A DNA stretch of 64,000 bases from Streptomyces olindensis. GTDB lineage: Bacteria; Actinomycetota; Actinomycetes; Streptomycetales; Streptomycetaceae. Location of the stretch: NCBI GenBank assembly GCA_000696115.1, contig JJOH01000016.1, forward strand, positions 1 through 64,000, given 5' to 3'. Within the stretch, counting starts at the first letter, position 1. Each line of letters starts with the position of its first letter. A program made the position numbers and the translations under genes. Positions 34,089-42,754 of the stretch are shown piece by piece. The notes under the pieces were generated by a model. It made no database searches. It saw only the letters and a program-made list of their open reading frames with translations, and had not been told where the DNA came from.

Positions 34089-35360
34089 TCACACGGTCCG
34101 GAACGCCAGCACCACGTTGTGCCCACCGAACCCGAACGAGTCGTTCAACGCGGCGATACGCCCATCGACGGGCAGCTTCCGGGCCTCACCCCGGACGATG
34201 TCGGCGTTCGCCTCGGCCTCGGGGTCGAGGTTCTCCACGTTGATCGTCGGCGGAGCCACCCGGTGGTACAGCGCGAGCACGGTCGCCACCGTCTCGACAC
34301 CACCCGCGCCACCGAGCAGATGCCCGGTCATCGACTTCGTCGCCGACACCGCGATGTGGTCGGTGTCGTCACCGAACACCTTCCGCAGCGCCTTCAGCTC
34401 GGCGATGTCACCGGCCGGCGTCGACGTCGCGTGCGCGTTGACGTGCACGATCTCCGCAGGGTCGAGGTCGGTGCGCTCCAGCAGGTTCTGCAGGGCGTGC
34501 GAGATGCCCCGCCCCTCCGGCTCCGGCTGCACGATGTCGTGGCTGTCGGCGGAGATGCCCTGCCCGACCGCCTCCGCGTACACCCGGGCCCCGCGCTTCG
34601 CGGCGTGCTCGGCGGACTCCAGGACGACGACACCGGCGCCCTCACCGAGGACGAAGCCGTCGCGGGCGACGTCGTAGGGACGCGACGCGCCCTGCGGGTC
34701 GTCGTTGTTCTTGGACATCGCCATCATGTTGCCGAACGCGGCGATGGGCAGCGGGTGGATCGCCGCCTCCGTGCCACCCGCGACGACGACGTCGGCGCGG
34801 CCGGTGCGGATCATCTCGATGGCGTAGCCGATGGCCTCGGCGCCCGACGCGCAGGCGGAGACCGGCGTGTGCACGCCCGCCCGGGCGCCCACGGCCAACC
34901 CCACGTTGGCCGAGGGGCCGTTGGGCATCAGCATGGGAACGGTGTGCGGGGAGACGCGGCGGACGCCCTTCTCCTTCAGCACGTCGTACTGGTCGAGCAG
35001 CGTCGTCACGCCGCCGATGCCGGAGGCGATGACCGCGCCCAGCCGGTCGGGGTCGACGTTCGGGTCCTCGCCGGCCTTCGCCTCGAAACCGGCGTCGGCC
35101 CAGGCCTCCTTGGCCGCGACCAGCGCGAACTGCGCCGAGCGGTCCAGTCGGCGGGCCTGCGGCCGCGGGATGACCTCGGTCGGCTCCACGGCGACCGGGG
35201 CCGCGATCTTGACGGCCTGCTCGGCCGCCCAGTCCTGCTCCAGGGGCTTGACGCCGGAACGTCCGGCGACCAGGCCCTCCCAGGTAGAGGCTGCGTCGCC
35301 ACCCAGCGGTGTGGTTGCGCCGATACCGGTGACGACCACGGTGCGATTGGTCGAGCTCAC
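34089..35360 (-). CDS. fabF: 3-oxoacyl-ACP synthase II (FabF)
   Basis: Elongating ketosynthase of type II fatty acid synthesis: condenses malonyl-ACP with acyl-ACP. 423 aa with nucleophile Cys in SACASGAEA, His in HATSTPAGD and His in MTGHLLGGAG, and GFGGHN near the C-terminus. GTG 35360 with GGAGAAAG 8 nt upstream. It is the last gene of fabD-fabH-acpP-fabF, 86 nt after acpP, with a hairpin in the gap. Confidence 0.96.
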   Translation of the reverse strand: MSSTNRTVVVTGIGATTPLGGDAASTWEGLVAGRSGVKPLEQDWAAEQAVKIAAPVAVEPTEVIPRPQARRLDRSAQFALVAAKEAWADAGFEAKAGEDPNVDPDRLGAVIASGIGGVTTLLDQYDVLKEKGVRRVSPHTVPMLMPNGPSANVGLAVGARAGVHTPVSACASGAEAIGYAIEMIRTGRADVVVAGGTEAAIHPLPIAAFGNMMAMSKNNDDPQGASRPYDVARDGFVLGEGAGVVVLESAEHAAKRGARVYAEAVGQGISADSHDIVQPEPEGRGISHALQNLLERTDLDPAEIVHVNAHATSTPAGDIAELKALRKVFGDDTDHIAVSATKSMTGHLLGGAGGVETVATVLALYHRVAPPTINVENLDPEAEANADIVRGEARKLPVDGRIAALNDSFGFGGHNVVLAFRTV

Positions 35361-35426
35361 GGGAATTCTTTCTCCAACGGATCCGAGGATTAAGCGGCGC
35401 CACCGCCGGGTGGCGGGGCAGTCAGC

Positions 35427-35456
35427 CCAGGGGCCTGATCGGTCGATCAGCCCTGG
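35427..35456 (-). terminator. Imperfect hairpin at the acpP stop, possible attenuator before fabF
   Basis: CTGATC/GATCAG inner stem (35435-35440 with 35445-35450), extended by CCAGGG/CCCTGG after a two-base bulge. It overlaps the acpP stop codon. It could stabilise acpP mRNA or reduce fabF expression. Confidence 0.45.
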
Positions 35457-35695
35457 TGCTTCAGGATGTAGTCGGTCGCGTCGCCGACGGTCTTGAGGTT
35501 CTTGACGTCCTCGTCCGGGATCTTGACGTCGAAGCGCTCTTCGGCGGCGACGACGACCTCGACCATGGACAGCGAGTCGACGTCCAGGTCGTCGGTGAAG
35601 GACTTGTCCAGCTGGACGTCCTCAACCGGGATGCCGGCGATCTCGTTCACGATCTCGGCGAGACCGGCGACGATCTCTTCCTGAGTGGCGGCCAT
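35447..35695 (-). CDS. acpP: Acyl carrier protein
   Basis: 82 aa acidic four-helix protein. The phosphopantetheine Ser lies in DLDVDSLSMVE. It carries growing acyl chains for FabD, FabH and FabF. AAGGAG stands 8 nt before ATG 35695. Confidence 0.96.
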   Translation of the reverse strand: MAATQEEIVAGLAEIVNEIAGIPVEDVQLDKSFTDDLDVDSLSMVEVVVAAEERFDVKIPDEDVKNLKTVGDATDYILKHQG

Positions 35696-35776
35696 GTCGG
35701 CGCTCCTTCGTAGATATTCAGAGGGTGTGGCAGGTGGTTCTTCCCGTCCCGGACCGCATGATCCGGCACGGAGTGC

Positions 35777-36778
35777 CTAGGGGAGGGTAACGACAGTCGC
35801 GGCGTAGACGAGACCCGCCCCGAAGCCGATGACGAGCGCGGTGTCGCCGCTCTTCGCCTCGCCGGTCGCCAGGAGCCGCTCCATCGCGAGCGGGATCGAG
35901 GCGGCCGAGGTGTTGCCGGTGGTGCGGATGTCACGCGCGACCGTGACGTGCTCCGGCAGTTTCAGCGTCTTCACCATCGAGTCGATGATCCGCACGTTGG
36001 CCTGGTGCGGGATGAAGACGTCCAGGTCGTCCGCGGTGATCCCGGCCGCGTCCAGCGCCTGCTGGGCGACCTTCGCCATCTCGAACACGGCCCAGCGGAA
36101 CACCGCCTGGCCTTCCTGGGTGATCGCGGGGAACTTCTCGACCGTCCCGTCGCGGTAGTCCGTCCACGGCACGGTCTGCTTGATGGTGTCGGACTTGTCG
36201 CCCTCGGAGCCCCACACGGTCGGGCCGATCGCGGGCTCCTGGGACGGGCCGACCACGACCGCGCCGGCGCCGTCGCCGAACAGGAAGGCCGTCGCCCGGT
36301 CCTCCAGGTCGGTCAGGTCGCTCAGCCGCTCGACGCCGATGACCAGGACGTACTCCGCGGAGCCCTCGACGATCATGCCCTTGGCGAGGGTCAGTCCGTA
36401 GCCGAAGCCCGCGCAGCCCGCCGAGATGTCGAAGGCGGCGGCCTTGTCGGTGCCCAGCTTGTCGGCGATCTCGGTGGCGACGGCCGGCGTCTGCTTGAAG
36501 TGCGAGACGGTGGAGACGATCACGCCGCCGATCTGCTCGACGGAGATGCCCGCGTCCGCGATGGCCTTGCCGGAGGCCTCCAGCGACATCGCGGCGACGG
36601 TCTCCTCGTCGGAGGCCCAGTGCCGCGTCTCGATGCCGGAGCGCGAGCGGATCCACTCGTCGGAGGAGTCGATCGTCTCCAGGATCACCTCGTTCGGCAC
36701 GACCCGGGTCGGCCGGTAACCGCCGACACCGAGGATCCGCGCGTACGGGGCGCCCTTGCCGGGCTTGATCTTCGCCAT
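35777..36778 (-). CDS. fabH: 3-oxoacyl-ACP synthase III (FabH)
   Basis: Initiates fatty acid synthesis by condensing acyl-CoA primers with malonyl-ACP; in streptomycetes branched primers are used. 333 aa. Cys is in SAGCAGFGYG, His in FIPHQANVRI, Asn in TTGNTSAASIP. ATG 36778 with AAGGAG 9 nt upstream; an in-frame GTG at 36802 would overlap the fabD stop. The gene follows fabD by 16 nt. Confidence 0.95.
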   Translation of the reverse strand: MAKIKPGKGAPYARILGVGGYRPTRVVPNEVILETIDSSDEWIRSRSGIETRHWASDEETVAAMSLEASGKAIADAGISVEQIGGVIVSTVSHFKQTPAVATEIADKLGTDKAAAFDISAGCAGFGYGLTLAKGMIVEGSAEYVLVIGVERLSDLTDLEDRATAFLFGDGAGAVVVGPSQEPAIGPTVWGSEGDKSDTIKQTVPWTDYRDGTVEKFPAITQEGQAVFRWAVFEMAKVAQQALDAAGITADDLDVFIPHQANVRIIDSMVKTLKLPEHVTVARDIRTTGNTSAASIPLAMERLLATGEAKSGDTALVIGFGAGLVYAATVVTLP

Positions 36779-36794
36779 GCTCTCGGGCTCCTTG

Positions 36795-37736
36795 TCAGGC
36801 ACTGTGCTCGGCGATGAGCTCGCGAGCCGCGTCGAGGTCGGCGGGGGACTTCAGGGCCAGCGTCTTCACCCCGGGCAGGGCCCGCTTGGCGAGACCGGTG
36901 AGGGTGCCGCCGGGGCACACCTCGATCAGGGCCGTGACCCCGAGCTCCTTGAAGGTCTCCATGCACAGGTCCCAGCGGACCGGGTTGGCGACCTGGCCGA
37001 CCAGGCGCTCCAGCACCTCGCCGCCGGCGGCGACGGCCTGCCCGTCCTTGTTGGAGACGTAGGTGACCTTCGGGTCACTCGTTCCCCGGGCGTCGGCGGC
37101 GGCCTTCGCCAGCGTCTCGACCGCGGGGGCCATGTGGTGCGTGTGGAACGCGCCGGCGACCTTCAGCGCGACGACCTTGCGCACGCCCTCGGGCTTGTCC
37201 GCCTCCAGCGCGGCGAGCTGCTCCTTGGTGCCGGCCGCGACGATCTGGCCCGCGCCGTTGATGTTCGCCGGGGTCAGGCCCAGCTTCTCCAGGTGAGGAA
37301 CCGTCACGGCGGGGTCGCCGCCCAGCAGCGCCGCCATCCCCGTCTCGGTGACGGCGGCGGCCTCGGCCATGGCGCGCCCACGGGCGCGGACCAGCCGCAG
37401 GGCCTCCTCGTGCGGGAGCACCCCGGCGAGCGAGGCGGCGGTGAACTCGCCGACGCTGTGACCGGCGATGGCGCCGACCTTCCGCGGGAGGTCGGCCGGG
37501 TCCTCGAACAGCAGGGCCGCGGACGCCAGTCCGGCCGCGACGAGCAGCGGCTGCGCCACCGCGGTGTCGCGGATCTCCTCCGCGTCGGCCTCGGTGCCGT
37601 AACGGATCAGGTCGATCCCCGCGGCGTCGGACCATGCCTCGAGGGCACCGCGAGCACCGGGGAAGTCGAGCCATTCAGTCAGGAAGCCGGGCGTCTGGGC
37701 GCCCTGGCCGGGAGCGACGAGTACGAGCACTCTCAC
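36795..37736 (-). CDS. fabD: Malonyl-CoA:ACP transacylase (FabD)
   Basis: Loads malonyl groups onto AcpP. 313 aa with GQGAQ near the N-terminus, nucleophile Ser in GHSVGEFTA, His in GAFHTHHMAP and NPVRWD near the C-terminus. GTG 37736 gives VRVLVLVAPGQGAQ. It is the first gene of the fab operon, downstream of fasR with a conspicuous inverted repeat in the gap. Confidence 0.95.
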   Translation of the reverse strand: MRVLVLVAPGQGAQTPGFLTEWLDFPGARGALEAWSDAAGIDLIRYGTEADAEEIRDTAVAQPLLVAAGLASAALLFEDPADLPRKVGAIAGHSVGEFTAASLAGVLPHEEALRLVRARGRAMAEAAAVTETGMAALLGGDPAVTVPHLEKLGLTPANINGAGQIVAAGTKEQLAALEADKPEGVRKVVALKVAGAFHTHHMAPAVETLAKAAADARGTSDPKVTYVSNKDGQAVAAGGEVLERLVGQVANPVRWDLCMETFKELGVTALIEVCPGGTLTGLAKRALPGVKTLALKSPADLDAARELIAEHSA

Positions 37737-37794
37737 ACTCTCTCTTGGGGACGGGCACGGCCGCCCGTGGGGACAGGGACGAAGAACACGAGGG

Positions 37795-37819
37795 GGTTTT
37801 GTCGAGCCCCGACAAAACC
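37795..37819 (-). promoter_or_regulatory. Inverted repeat upstream of fabD, candidate FasR site
   Basis: Perfect 10-bp arms GGTTTTGTCG and CGACAAAACC with a 5-nt centre, directly after the fasR stop and 59 nt before the fabD start. FasR of S. coelicolor is known to activate this operon through an upstream site; the TTTTGT/ACAAAA halves make this the best candidate. It could also serve as a fasR terminator. Confidence 0.55.
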
Positions 37820-39025
37820 TTAGGGCTGGAGATCTCCATCGACCAGACGCCCCAGGATCAGCGCGATCCGCAGCGTGAAGGCAGAGCGTACATCGGAGGG
37901 TGACCATCCGGTGACGTCAGTCACACGTCGAAGCCGGTAGCGGACGGTGTTGGGATGCACGAACAGCATCCGGGCGGCGCCCTCGAGACTGCTCGCCTGT
38001 TCGAGGTAGACGCTGAGGGTCTCCAGGAGCGCGGCCCCGGCCTCCTCCAGCGGTCTGTAGATCTCCTCCACCAGCTGCTCACGGGCCGAGGGGTCACCGG
38101 CGATCGCCCGCTCCGGAAGCAGGTCGTCCGCCAGGACCGGGCGCGGGGCGTCCTGCCAGGCGGAACACGCCTTCAGCCCCGCCGCGGCGGCCTGCGCGGA
38201 CCGGGTCGCGGCCTGCAGGTCGGGCACCACCGGGCCCGCGACGACCGGCCCGGCGGCGAACGGGCCGATCAGCGACTTGGCGACGGCCAGCGGGTTGTCG
38301 CTGCCGCCGGCGATCACCACCAGCCGGTCGCCGAGCACCCCGGTCAGCACCTGGAGCTTGGCGTGCCGGGCGGCGCGCCTTATGGCCTCGACGGTCAGCT
38401 CGCTGTCCCCGTCGGGCGCCGTCCCGAGCACCACGCACACGTGCTCGGGCGAGTTCCAGCCGAGGGCGGCGGCCCGGGACACGGCGCCCTCGTCGGCTTC
38501 ACCGCTGAGCACGGCGTTCACCACCAGGGACTCCAGCCGGGCGTCCCAGGCACCGCGTGCCTCGGCGGCCTGCGCGTACACCTGGGCGGTGGCGAAGGCG
38601 ATCTCCCGGGCGTACACCAGCAGCGCCTCGCGCAGCACGCTCTCGTCGCCGGGGGCCGCGACCTCGTCGATCGCGGACTCCATCACCTCGATGGTGGTGC
38701 GCACCATCTCCACGGTCTGCCGCAGCGTGATCGCCCGGGTCAGCTCGCGCGGCGCGGTGCCGAACACGTCGGTGGAGATGGCCTGCGGGGCGTCCGGATG
38801 CCGGAACCACTCGGTGAACGCGGCGATGCCCGCCTGTGCGACCAGACCGATCCAGGAACGGTTCTCCGGGGGCATGGCCCGGTACCAGGGCAGCGTCTCG
38901 TCCATCCGCGCGATGGCCTGCGCGGCGAGCGAGCCGGACGACTTCTCCAGTCGCTTCAGCGTCGCGGCATGCGGGTGGACGGCACGGGCTGCGGCTGCGT
39001 TCTTACCGGTTTCGGGTTCGGGCAC
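37820..39025 (-). CDS. fasR: FasR, PucR-type activator of fatty acid synthesis genes
   Basis: 401 aa cytoplasmic regulator. Central GGDEF-like/effector region, and a C-terminal PucR helix-turn-helix visible in LEGAARMLFVHPNTVRYRLRRVTDVTG. Its position upstream of fabD matches the S. coelicolor activator FasR (SCO2386), which binds the fabD promoter and is needed for fab expression. Start GTG 39025 lacks a strong ribosome site. It is divergent from the pirin gene. Confidence 0.9.
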   Translation of the reverse strand: MPEPETGKNAAAARAVHPHAATLKRLEKSSGSLAAQAIARMDETLPWYRAMPPENRSWIGLVAQAGIAAFTEWFRHPDAPQAISTDVFGTAPRELTRAITLRQTVEMVRTTIEVMESAIDEVAAPGDESVLREALLVYAREIAFATAQVYAQAAEARGAWDARLESLVVNAVLSGEADEGAVSRAAALGWNSPEHVCVVLGTAPDGDSELTVEAIRRAARHAKLQVLTGVLGDRLVVIAGGSDNPLAVAKSLIGPFAAGPVVAGPVVPDLQAATRSAQAAAAGLKACSAWQDAPRPVLADDLLPERAIAGDPSAREQLVEEIYRPLEEAGAALLETLSVYLEQASSLEGAARMLFVHPNTVRYRLRRVTDVTGWSPSDVRSAFTLRIALILGRLVDGDLQP

Positions 39026-39087
39026 GGGGACAAGACTGCCTTATCCGGACGGGAAGGTGCGTCGCCGGGTCTACGGTGGACCTCGTG

Positions 39088-39738
39088 ATGGACATTCGGC
39101 GCGCTGACGAGCGCTACCAGGGCGGGGACCCGGCGGCCGGAATCGAGAGCCGGCACGCCTTCTCCTTCGGGTCCCACTACGACCCGGACAACCTCCGCTT
39201 CGGCGCGGTGCTCGCGTGCAACGAGGAGCGGCTGGCCCCGGGGGCCGGGTTCGACGAGCATCCGCACAGCCACACCGAGATCGTGACGTGGGTGGTGGAG
39301 GGCGAGCTGACGCACCGGGACTCCACCGGGCACGAGTCGGTCGTCCGCCACGGCGACGTGCAGCGCCTCAGCTCGGCGGGCGGGGTGCGGCACGTGGAGC
39401 GCAACGACGGCCCGGAGCCCCTGACGTTCATCCAGATGTGGCTGGCCCCGCTGCGGCCCGGCGGCGACCCGTTCTACGAGGTGGTCCACGGCATCGCCGA
39501 CTCGACGCCGTACGCCGTCCCGGAGGCCGGCGCGATGCTGCACGTGCGGCGGCTGGGCGCGGGGGAGCGGACGGCGGTGCCGGACGCGGCGTACGCGTAT
39601 GTGCACGTCGTACGCGGTGGCGTACGCCTGGACGGCGAGGAGTTGGGCGCCGGTGACGCGGCCCGGATCGCCGATGCCAAGGGCCTGGAGGCGGAGGCCG
39701 TGACGGAGGCCGAGCTCCTCGTCTGGGAGATGGCCTAG
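39088..39738 (+). CDS. Pirin-family bicupin
   Basis: 216 aa, double beta-barrel. The N-terminal metal motif is FDEHPHSHTEIVTWVVEGEL with HPHSH-x4-E geometry typical of pirin/YhhW, which can act as quercetin dioxygenases; role here unknown. ATG 39088 with GGTGGA 8 nt upstream. It ends in tandem repeats shared with the next convergent gene. Confidence 0.88.
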   Translation: MDIRRADERYQGGDPAAGIESRHAFSFGSHYDPDNLRFGAVLACNEERLAPGAGFDEHPHSHTEIVTWVVEGELTHRDSTGHESVVRHGDVQRLSSAGGVRHVERNDGPEPLTFIQMWLAPLRPGGDPFYEVVHGIADSTPYAVPEAGAMLHVRRLGAGERTAVPDAAYAYVHVVRGGVRLDGEELGAGDAARIADAKGLEAEAVTEAELLVWEMA

Positions 39739-39793
39739 AGCGCCGCGCCGCCTCCAGAGCCCCGCGCGGCCTCTAGAGCTCCGCGAGCACCGC
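39737..39793. repeat. Three tandem 19-nt repeats across two convergent stops
   Basis: AGAGCNCCGCGC-type units start at 39737, 39756 and 39775. The first contains the end of the pirin gene stop, the third overlaps the stop codon of the serine hydrolase. Confidence 0.6.
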
Positions 39794-40588
39794 GTCCGTG
39801 AACGGCGGCCACGCCTCGATCGCCCACGGCCCGAACGCCCGGTCCGTCAGCGCCACGCACGCCGCCCCCGCGTCGGGGTCGACCCACAGGAACGTACCGG
39901 ACTGCCCGAAATGCCCGAACGTGCGCGGGGAGGACGAAGCGCCCGTCCAGTGCGGGGACTTGGAGTCGCGGATCTCGAAGCCGAGCCCCCAGTCGTTGGG
40001 GTTCTGGTGGCCGTACCCCGGCAGGACGCCCTTCGTACCCGGGTAGTGCACGCTCATCGCCTCGGCGACCGTACGGGGATCCAGCAGCCGCGGCGCCTGC
40101 ACCTCGGCCGCGAAGCGCAGCAGGTCCTCGACCGTGGACACCCCGTCCTTGGCCGGGGAGCCCTCCAGCGCCGTCGAGGTCATGCCCAGCGGCTCCAGCA
40201 CGGCCTGCCGCAGGTACTCGGCGAACGGGATGTCGGTCGCCTTCTCGACGTGGTCGCCGAGCTGCTCGAAGCCCGCGTTGGAGTACAGCCGCCGCTCCCC
40301 GGGCGGGGCCGTGACCTTGTGCTCGTCGAAGGCGAGGCCCGAGGTGTGCGCGAGCAGGTGCCGGACGGTCGACCCGGCCGGACCGGCGGGCTCGTCGAAC
40401 TCGATCGCCCCCTCCTCGTACGCGACGAGCACCGCGTACGCGGCCAGCGGCTTGGTCACCGACGCGAGCGGGAACCGCTGCCCGGCCGGACCGTGGGTGC
40501 CCAGGACGGTGCCGTCCGCCCGTACGACACCCGCCGCGGCGGTGGGAACCGGCCAGTTCTCGATCAACGCGAGGCTCTTCAACGACAT
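39773..40588 (-). CDS. Small serine hydrolase, beta-lactamase fold
   Basis: 271 aa cytoplasmic protein. The nucleophile motif is SVTK (Ser-x-x-Lys), the second motif YSN in RLYSNAGFEQL, and the third region GHFGQSGTFLW. Its length and lack of a signal peptide point to an esterase-like role. It converges with the pirin gene; 18 nt separate it from the GNAT gene on the same strand. Confidence 0.87.
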   Translation of the reverse strand: MSLKSLALIENWPVPTAAAGVVRADGTVLGTHGPAGQRFPLASVTKPLAAYAVLVAYEEGAIEFDEPAGPAGSTVRHLLAHTSGLAFDEHKVTAPPGERRLYSNAGFEQLGDHVEKATDIPFAEYLRQAVLEPLGMTSTALEGSPAKDGVSTVEDLLRFAAEVQAPRLLDPRTVAEAMSVHYPGTKGVLPGYGHQNPNDWGLGFEIRDSKSPHWTGASSSPRTFGHFGQSGTFLWVDPDAGAACVALTDRAFGPWAIEAWPPFTDAVLAEL

Positions 40589-40606
40589 GCGTTCGAGCCT
40601 ATGCGT

Positions 40607-41077
40607 TCAGAGCGTGAGCTCCAGCAAGGGGTCGGGCTTGGGCCGGAACCCGAGGGAGACGTACAGCGGCTCGGCCTCCGCCGAGGCGGTGAGCTGCACC
40701 CGCCGGGCGTCGCGCTCCCGGAACCACTCCAGCAGCCTGGTCATGCACGCGCGCGCGTACCCGCGGCGCCGCGCGTCCGGGTCGGTGGCCACGCTGAAGA
40801 CGAAGCCCACCCGGCCCCGCGGATCGCCCGCCTTGCCGATGCGGTAGTCGATCGTCCCGGCCACCAGCGAGGCCAGCGCCCCCGGCCGCTCCGGGTGGTC
40901 GACGACGAACGCCACGAAGTCCCCGGCGGGTTCGCCGAGTTTGCGTCTCAGCGTGGGGAGGGACTCCCCGTGCCAGTCGACGGTGGGGTCGGTGGCGAAC
41001 ATCGCGTCGATCATGACTTGGCGCAGGCGCAGGACTTCCTCGGCGTCCTCGGGCACGGCACGGCGTACAGCACTCAT
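40607..41077 (-). CDS. GNAT-family N-acetyltransferase
   Basis: 156 aa. Acetyl-CoA loop DPDARRRGYARACM, with flanking strands VGFVFSVAT and YVSLGFRPK typical of GNAT. The acceptor is unknown. It is likely cotranscribed with the downstream serine hydrolase. Confidence 0.87.
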   Translation of the reverse strand: MSAVRRAVPEDAEEVLRLRQVMIDAMFATDPTVDWHGESLPTLRRKLGEPAGDFVAFVVDHPERPGALASLVAGTIDYRIGKAGDPRGRVGFVFSVATDPDARRRGYARACMTRLLEWFRERDARRVQLTASAEAEPLYVSLGFRPKPDPLLELTL

Positions 41078-41137
41078 GACTCCGTACGCTAACCAGCCGG
41101 ATCAAGGAGCGTCCTGCCGATTTCTTACCTCCCGCGC

Positions 41138-41168
41138 TTGCTTGGAGTGCACTCCAAGGTTCTAGCGT
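41138..41168 (+). promoter_or_regulatory. MerR-type promoter with 19-bp spacer and palindrome
   Basis: TTGCTT (41138-41143) and TAGCGT (41163-41168) are separated by 19 bp. The spacer contains most of the perfect palindrome CTTGGAGTGCACTCCAAG (41141-41158). This is the classic layout of MerR-activated promoters. Transcription would begin close to the ATG at 41176, giving a leaderless or nearly leaderless mRNA. Confidence 0.7.
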
Positions 41169-41175
41169 GGGGGCC

Positions 41176-41640
41176 ATGACGGTGATGGAGACCACGGGGA
41201 CCAGGACCGACACCTGCGCCGGACCGCCGCAGCAGAACCGGCGCCCGGACGGCGAGGACCGCTACACGATCAGCGAGGTCGTCGCCCTGACCGGCCTGAC
41301 GGCACACACCCTGCGCTGGTACGAGCGCATCGGCCTGATGCCGCACATCGACCGGTCCCACACCGGCCAGCGCCGCTACACCAACCGCGACCTCGACTGG
41401 CTCGACCTCGTCGGCAAGCTCCGCCTGACGGGCATGCCGGTCGCCGACATGGTGCGGTACGCGGAACTGGTGCGCGAGGGCGACCACACCTACGGCGAGC
41501 GCTTCGAGCTGCTGAAGACGACCCGAGAGGACGTCCTGGCCAGGATCGACGAACTCCGGGGCACGCTCGCCGTGCTCGACCGGAAGATCAGTTTCTACGC
41601 GGACGCCGGGCGTGCCCTGGCGTCGGAGAGGTCCCGATGA
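41176..41640 (+). CDS. MerR-family regulator
   Basis: 154 aa. N-terminal winged helix YTISEVVALTGLTAHTLRWYERIGLM followed by a coiled-coil dimer helix. No metal-binding Cys cluster is seen, so the effector is probably organic or redox. The start at 41176 lacks a good ribosome site, consistent with a leaderless transcript. Its stop overlaps the aldo-keto reductase start by 4 nt, so regulator and reductase are coexpressed and probably autoactivated. Confidence 0.88.
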   Translation: MTVMETTGTRTDTCAGPPQQNRRPDGEDRYTISEVVALTGLTAHTLRWYERIGLMPHIDRSHTGQRRYTNRDLDWLDLVGKLRLTGMPVADMVRYAELVREGDHTYGERFELLKTTREDVLARIDELRGTLAVLDRKISFYADAGRALASERSR

Positions 41641-42650
41641 CGGACGGCAGGATCACGACGGCCAGGCTCGGCGACAACGGCCCCGAGGTGGGCGTCCAGG
41701 GCCTCGGCTGCATGGGCATGAGCTTCGCCTACGGCCCCGCGGACGCGGACGCGTCCCGGGCCACCCTGGAAAGGGCCCTCGAACTGGGCGTCACCCTCTA
41801 CGACACGGCCGACGCCTACGGTGCCGGCGAGAACGAGCGGTTCCTGTCACCGTTCTTCAAGGCCCACCGCGACGAGGTCGTCATCGCGACCAAGTTCGCC
41901 CTGTCGATCCCCGCGGACGACCCGACGCGCCGTGTCATCCGCAACGACCCGCCCTACATCCGCCAGGCCGTCGAGGCGAGCCTGAAGCGCCTGGACGTCG
42001 ACGCCATCGACCTCTACTACATGCACCGGCGCGATGTGAACGTGCCGATCGAGGAGAGCGTCGGCACCATGGCCGACCTGGTCCGCGAGGGCAAGGTCAA
42101 GCACCTCGGCCTGAGCGAGGTCACGGCCGACGAACTGCGCGCCGCGCACGCCGTGCACCCCATCGCCGCGGTGCAGTCGGAGTGGTCGCTGTTCAGCCGC
42201 GACATCGAGACGCACGTCGTCCCCGCGGCCCGCGACCTCGGTGTGGCCCTCGTCCCGTACTCCCCGCTCGGCCGGGGCTTCCTCACCGGCTCGTTCGCCC
42301 GTGCGGAGGAGTTGTCGTCGGACGACTTCCGCCGCCAGCAGCCCCGCTTCACGGGCGACAACGCGACGGCCAACGCGACCCTGCTGGAACTGATCCGCAC
42401 GGTGGCCAAGGCCCACGACGCCTCCCTCGGCCAGATCGCCCTGGCCTGGGTCCAGCAGCAGGCCACGATCCGCGACCTCCCGGTCATCCCGATCCCCGGC
42501 ACCCGCAAGCCCTCCAGGGCGGAGGAGAACACGGCGGCGACCAGGATCATCCTGACGGACGAGCAACTGGACCTGCTGGACGGCATAGCGGCCCAGGTGG
42601 CGGGCAACCGCTACGCGGACATGACCTTTACTTCTGCCGGACGGGAGTAA
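41637..42650 (+). CDS. Aldo/keto reductase
   Basis: 337 aa NADPH-dependent carbonyl reductase. The catalytic tetrad is visible: Asp and Tyr in YDTADAYGAG, Lys in VIATKF, His in YYMHRRD. The C-terminal IPIPGTRKPSRAEEN binds the cofactor phosphate. It is regulated with the MerR protein it overlaps, so it probably detoxifies an aldehyde that the MerR senses. Confidence 0.92.
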   Translation: MTDGRITTARLGDNGPEVGVQGLGCMGMSFAYGPADADASRATLERALELGVTLYDTADAYGAGENERFLSPFFKAHRDEVVIATKFALSIPADDPTRRVIRNDPPYIRQAVEASLKRLDVDAIDLYYMHRRDVNVPIEESVGTMADLVREGKVKHLGLSEVTADELRAAHAVHPIAAVQSEWSLFSRDIETHVVPAARDLGVALVPYSPLGRGFLTGSFARAEELSSDDFRRQQPRFTGDNATANATLLELIRTVAKAHDASLGQIALAWVQQQATIRDLPVIPIPGTRKPSRAEENTAATRIILTDEQLDLLDGIAAQVAGNRYADMTFTSAGRE

Positions 42651-42655
42651 AAGGT

Positions 42656-42748
42656 ACTCAGGGTCGCGGGGCTGTGCCGATGTGCGGCTCCGCCGCGTGT
42701 GCGCGACCGGCCACACTCGACCCGCACTGGCCGGCGCGCAGCACCCCG
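42656..42748 (+). repeat. Dispersed Streptomyces GC-rich repeat, intergenic copy
   Basis: Contains GCGGGGCTGTGCCGATGTGC and GGCTCCGCCGCG followed by GCGCGACCGGCCAC. The core TGCCGATGTGCGGCTCCGCC recurs in inverse orientation near 62375-62400. It fills the gap between the aldo-keto reductase and DUF4429 genes. Confidence 0.65.
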
Positions 42749-42754
42749 CAGACG

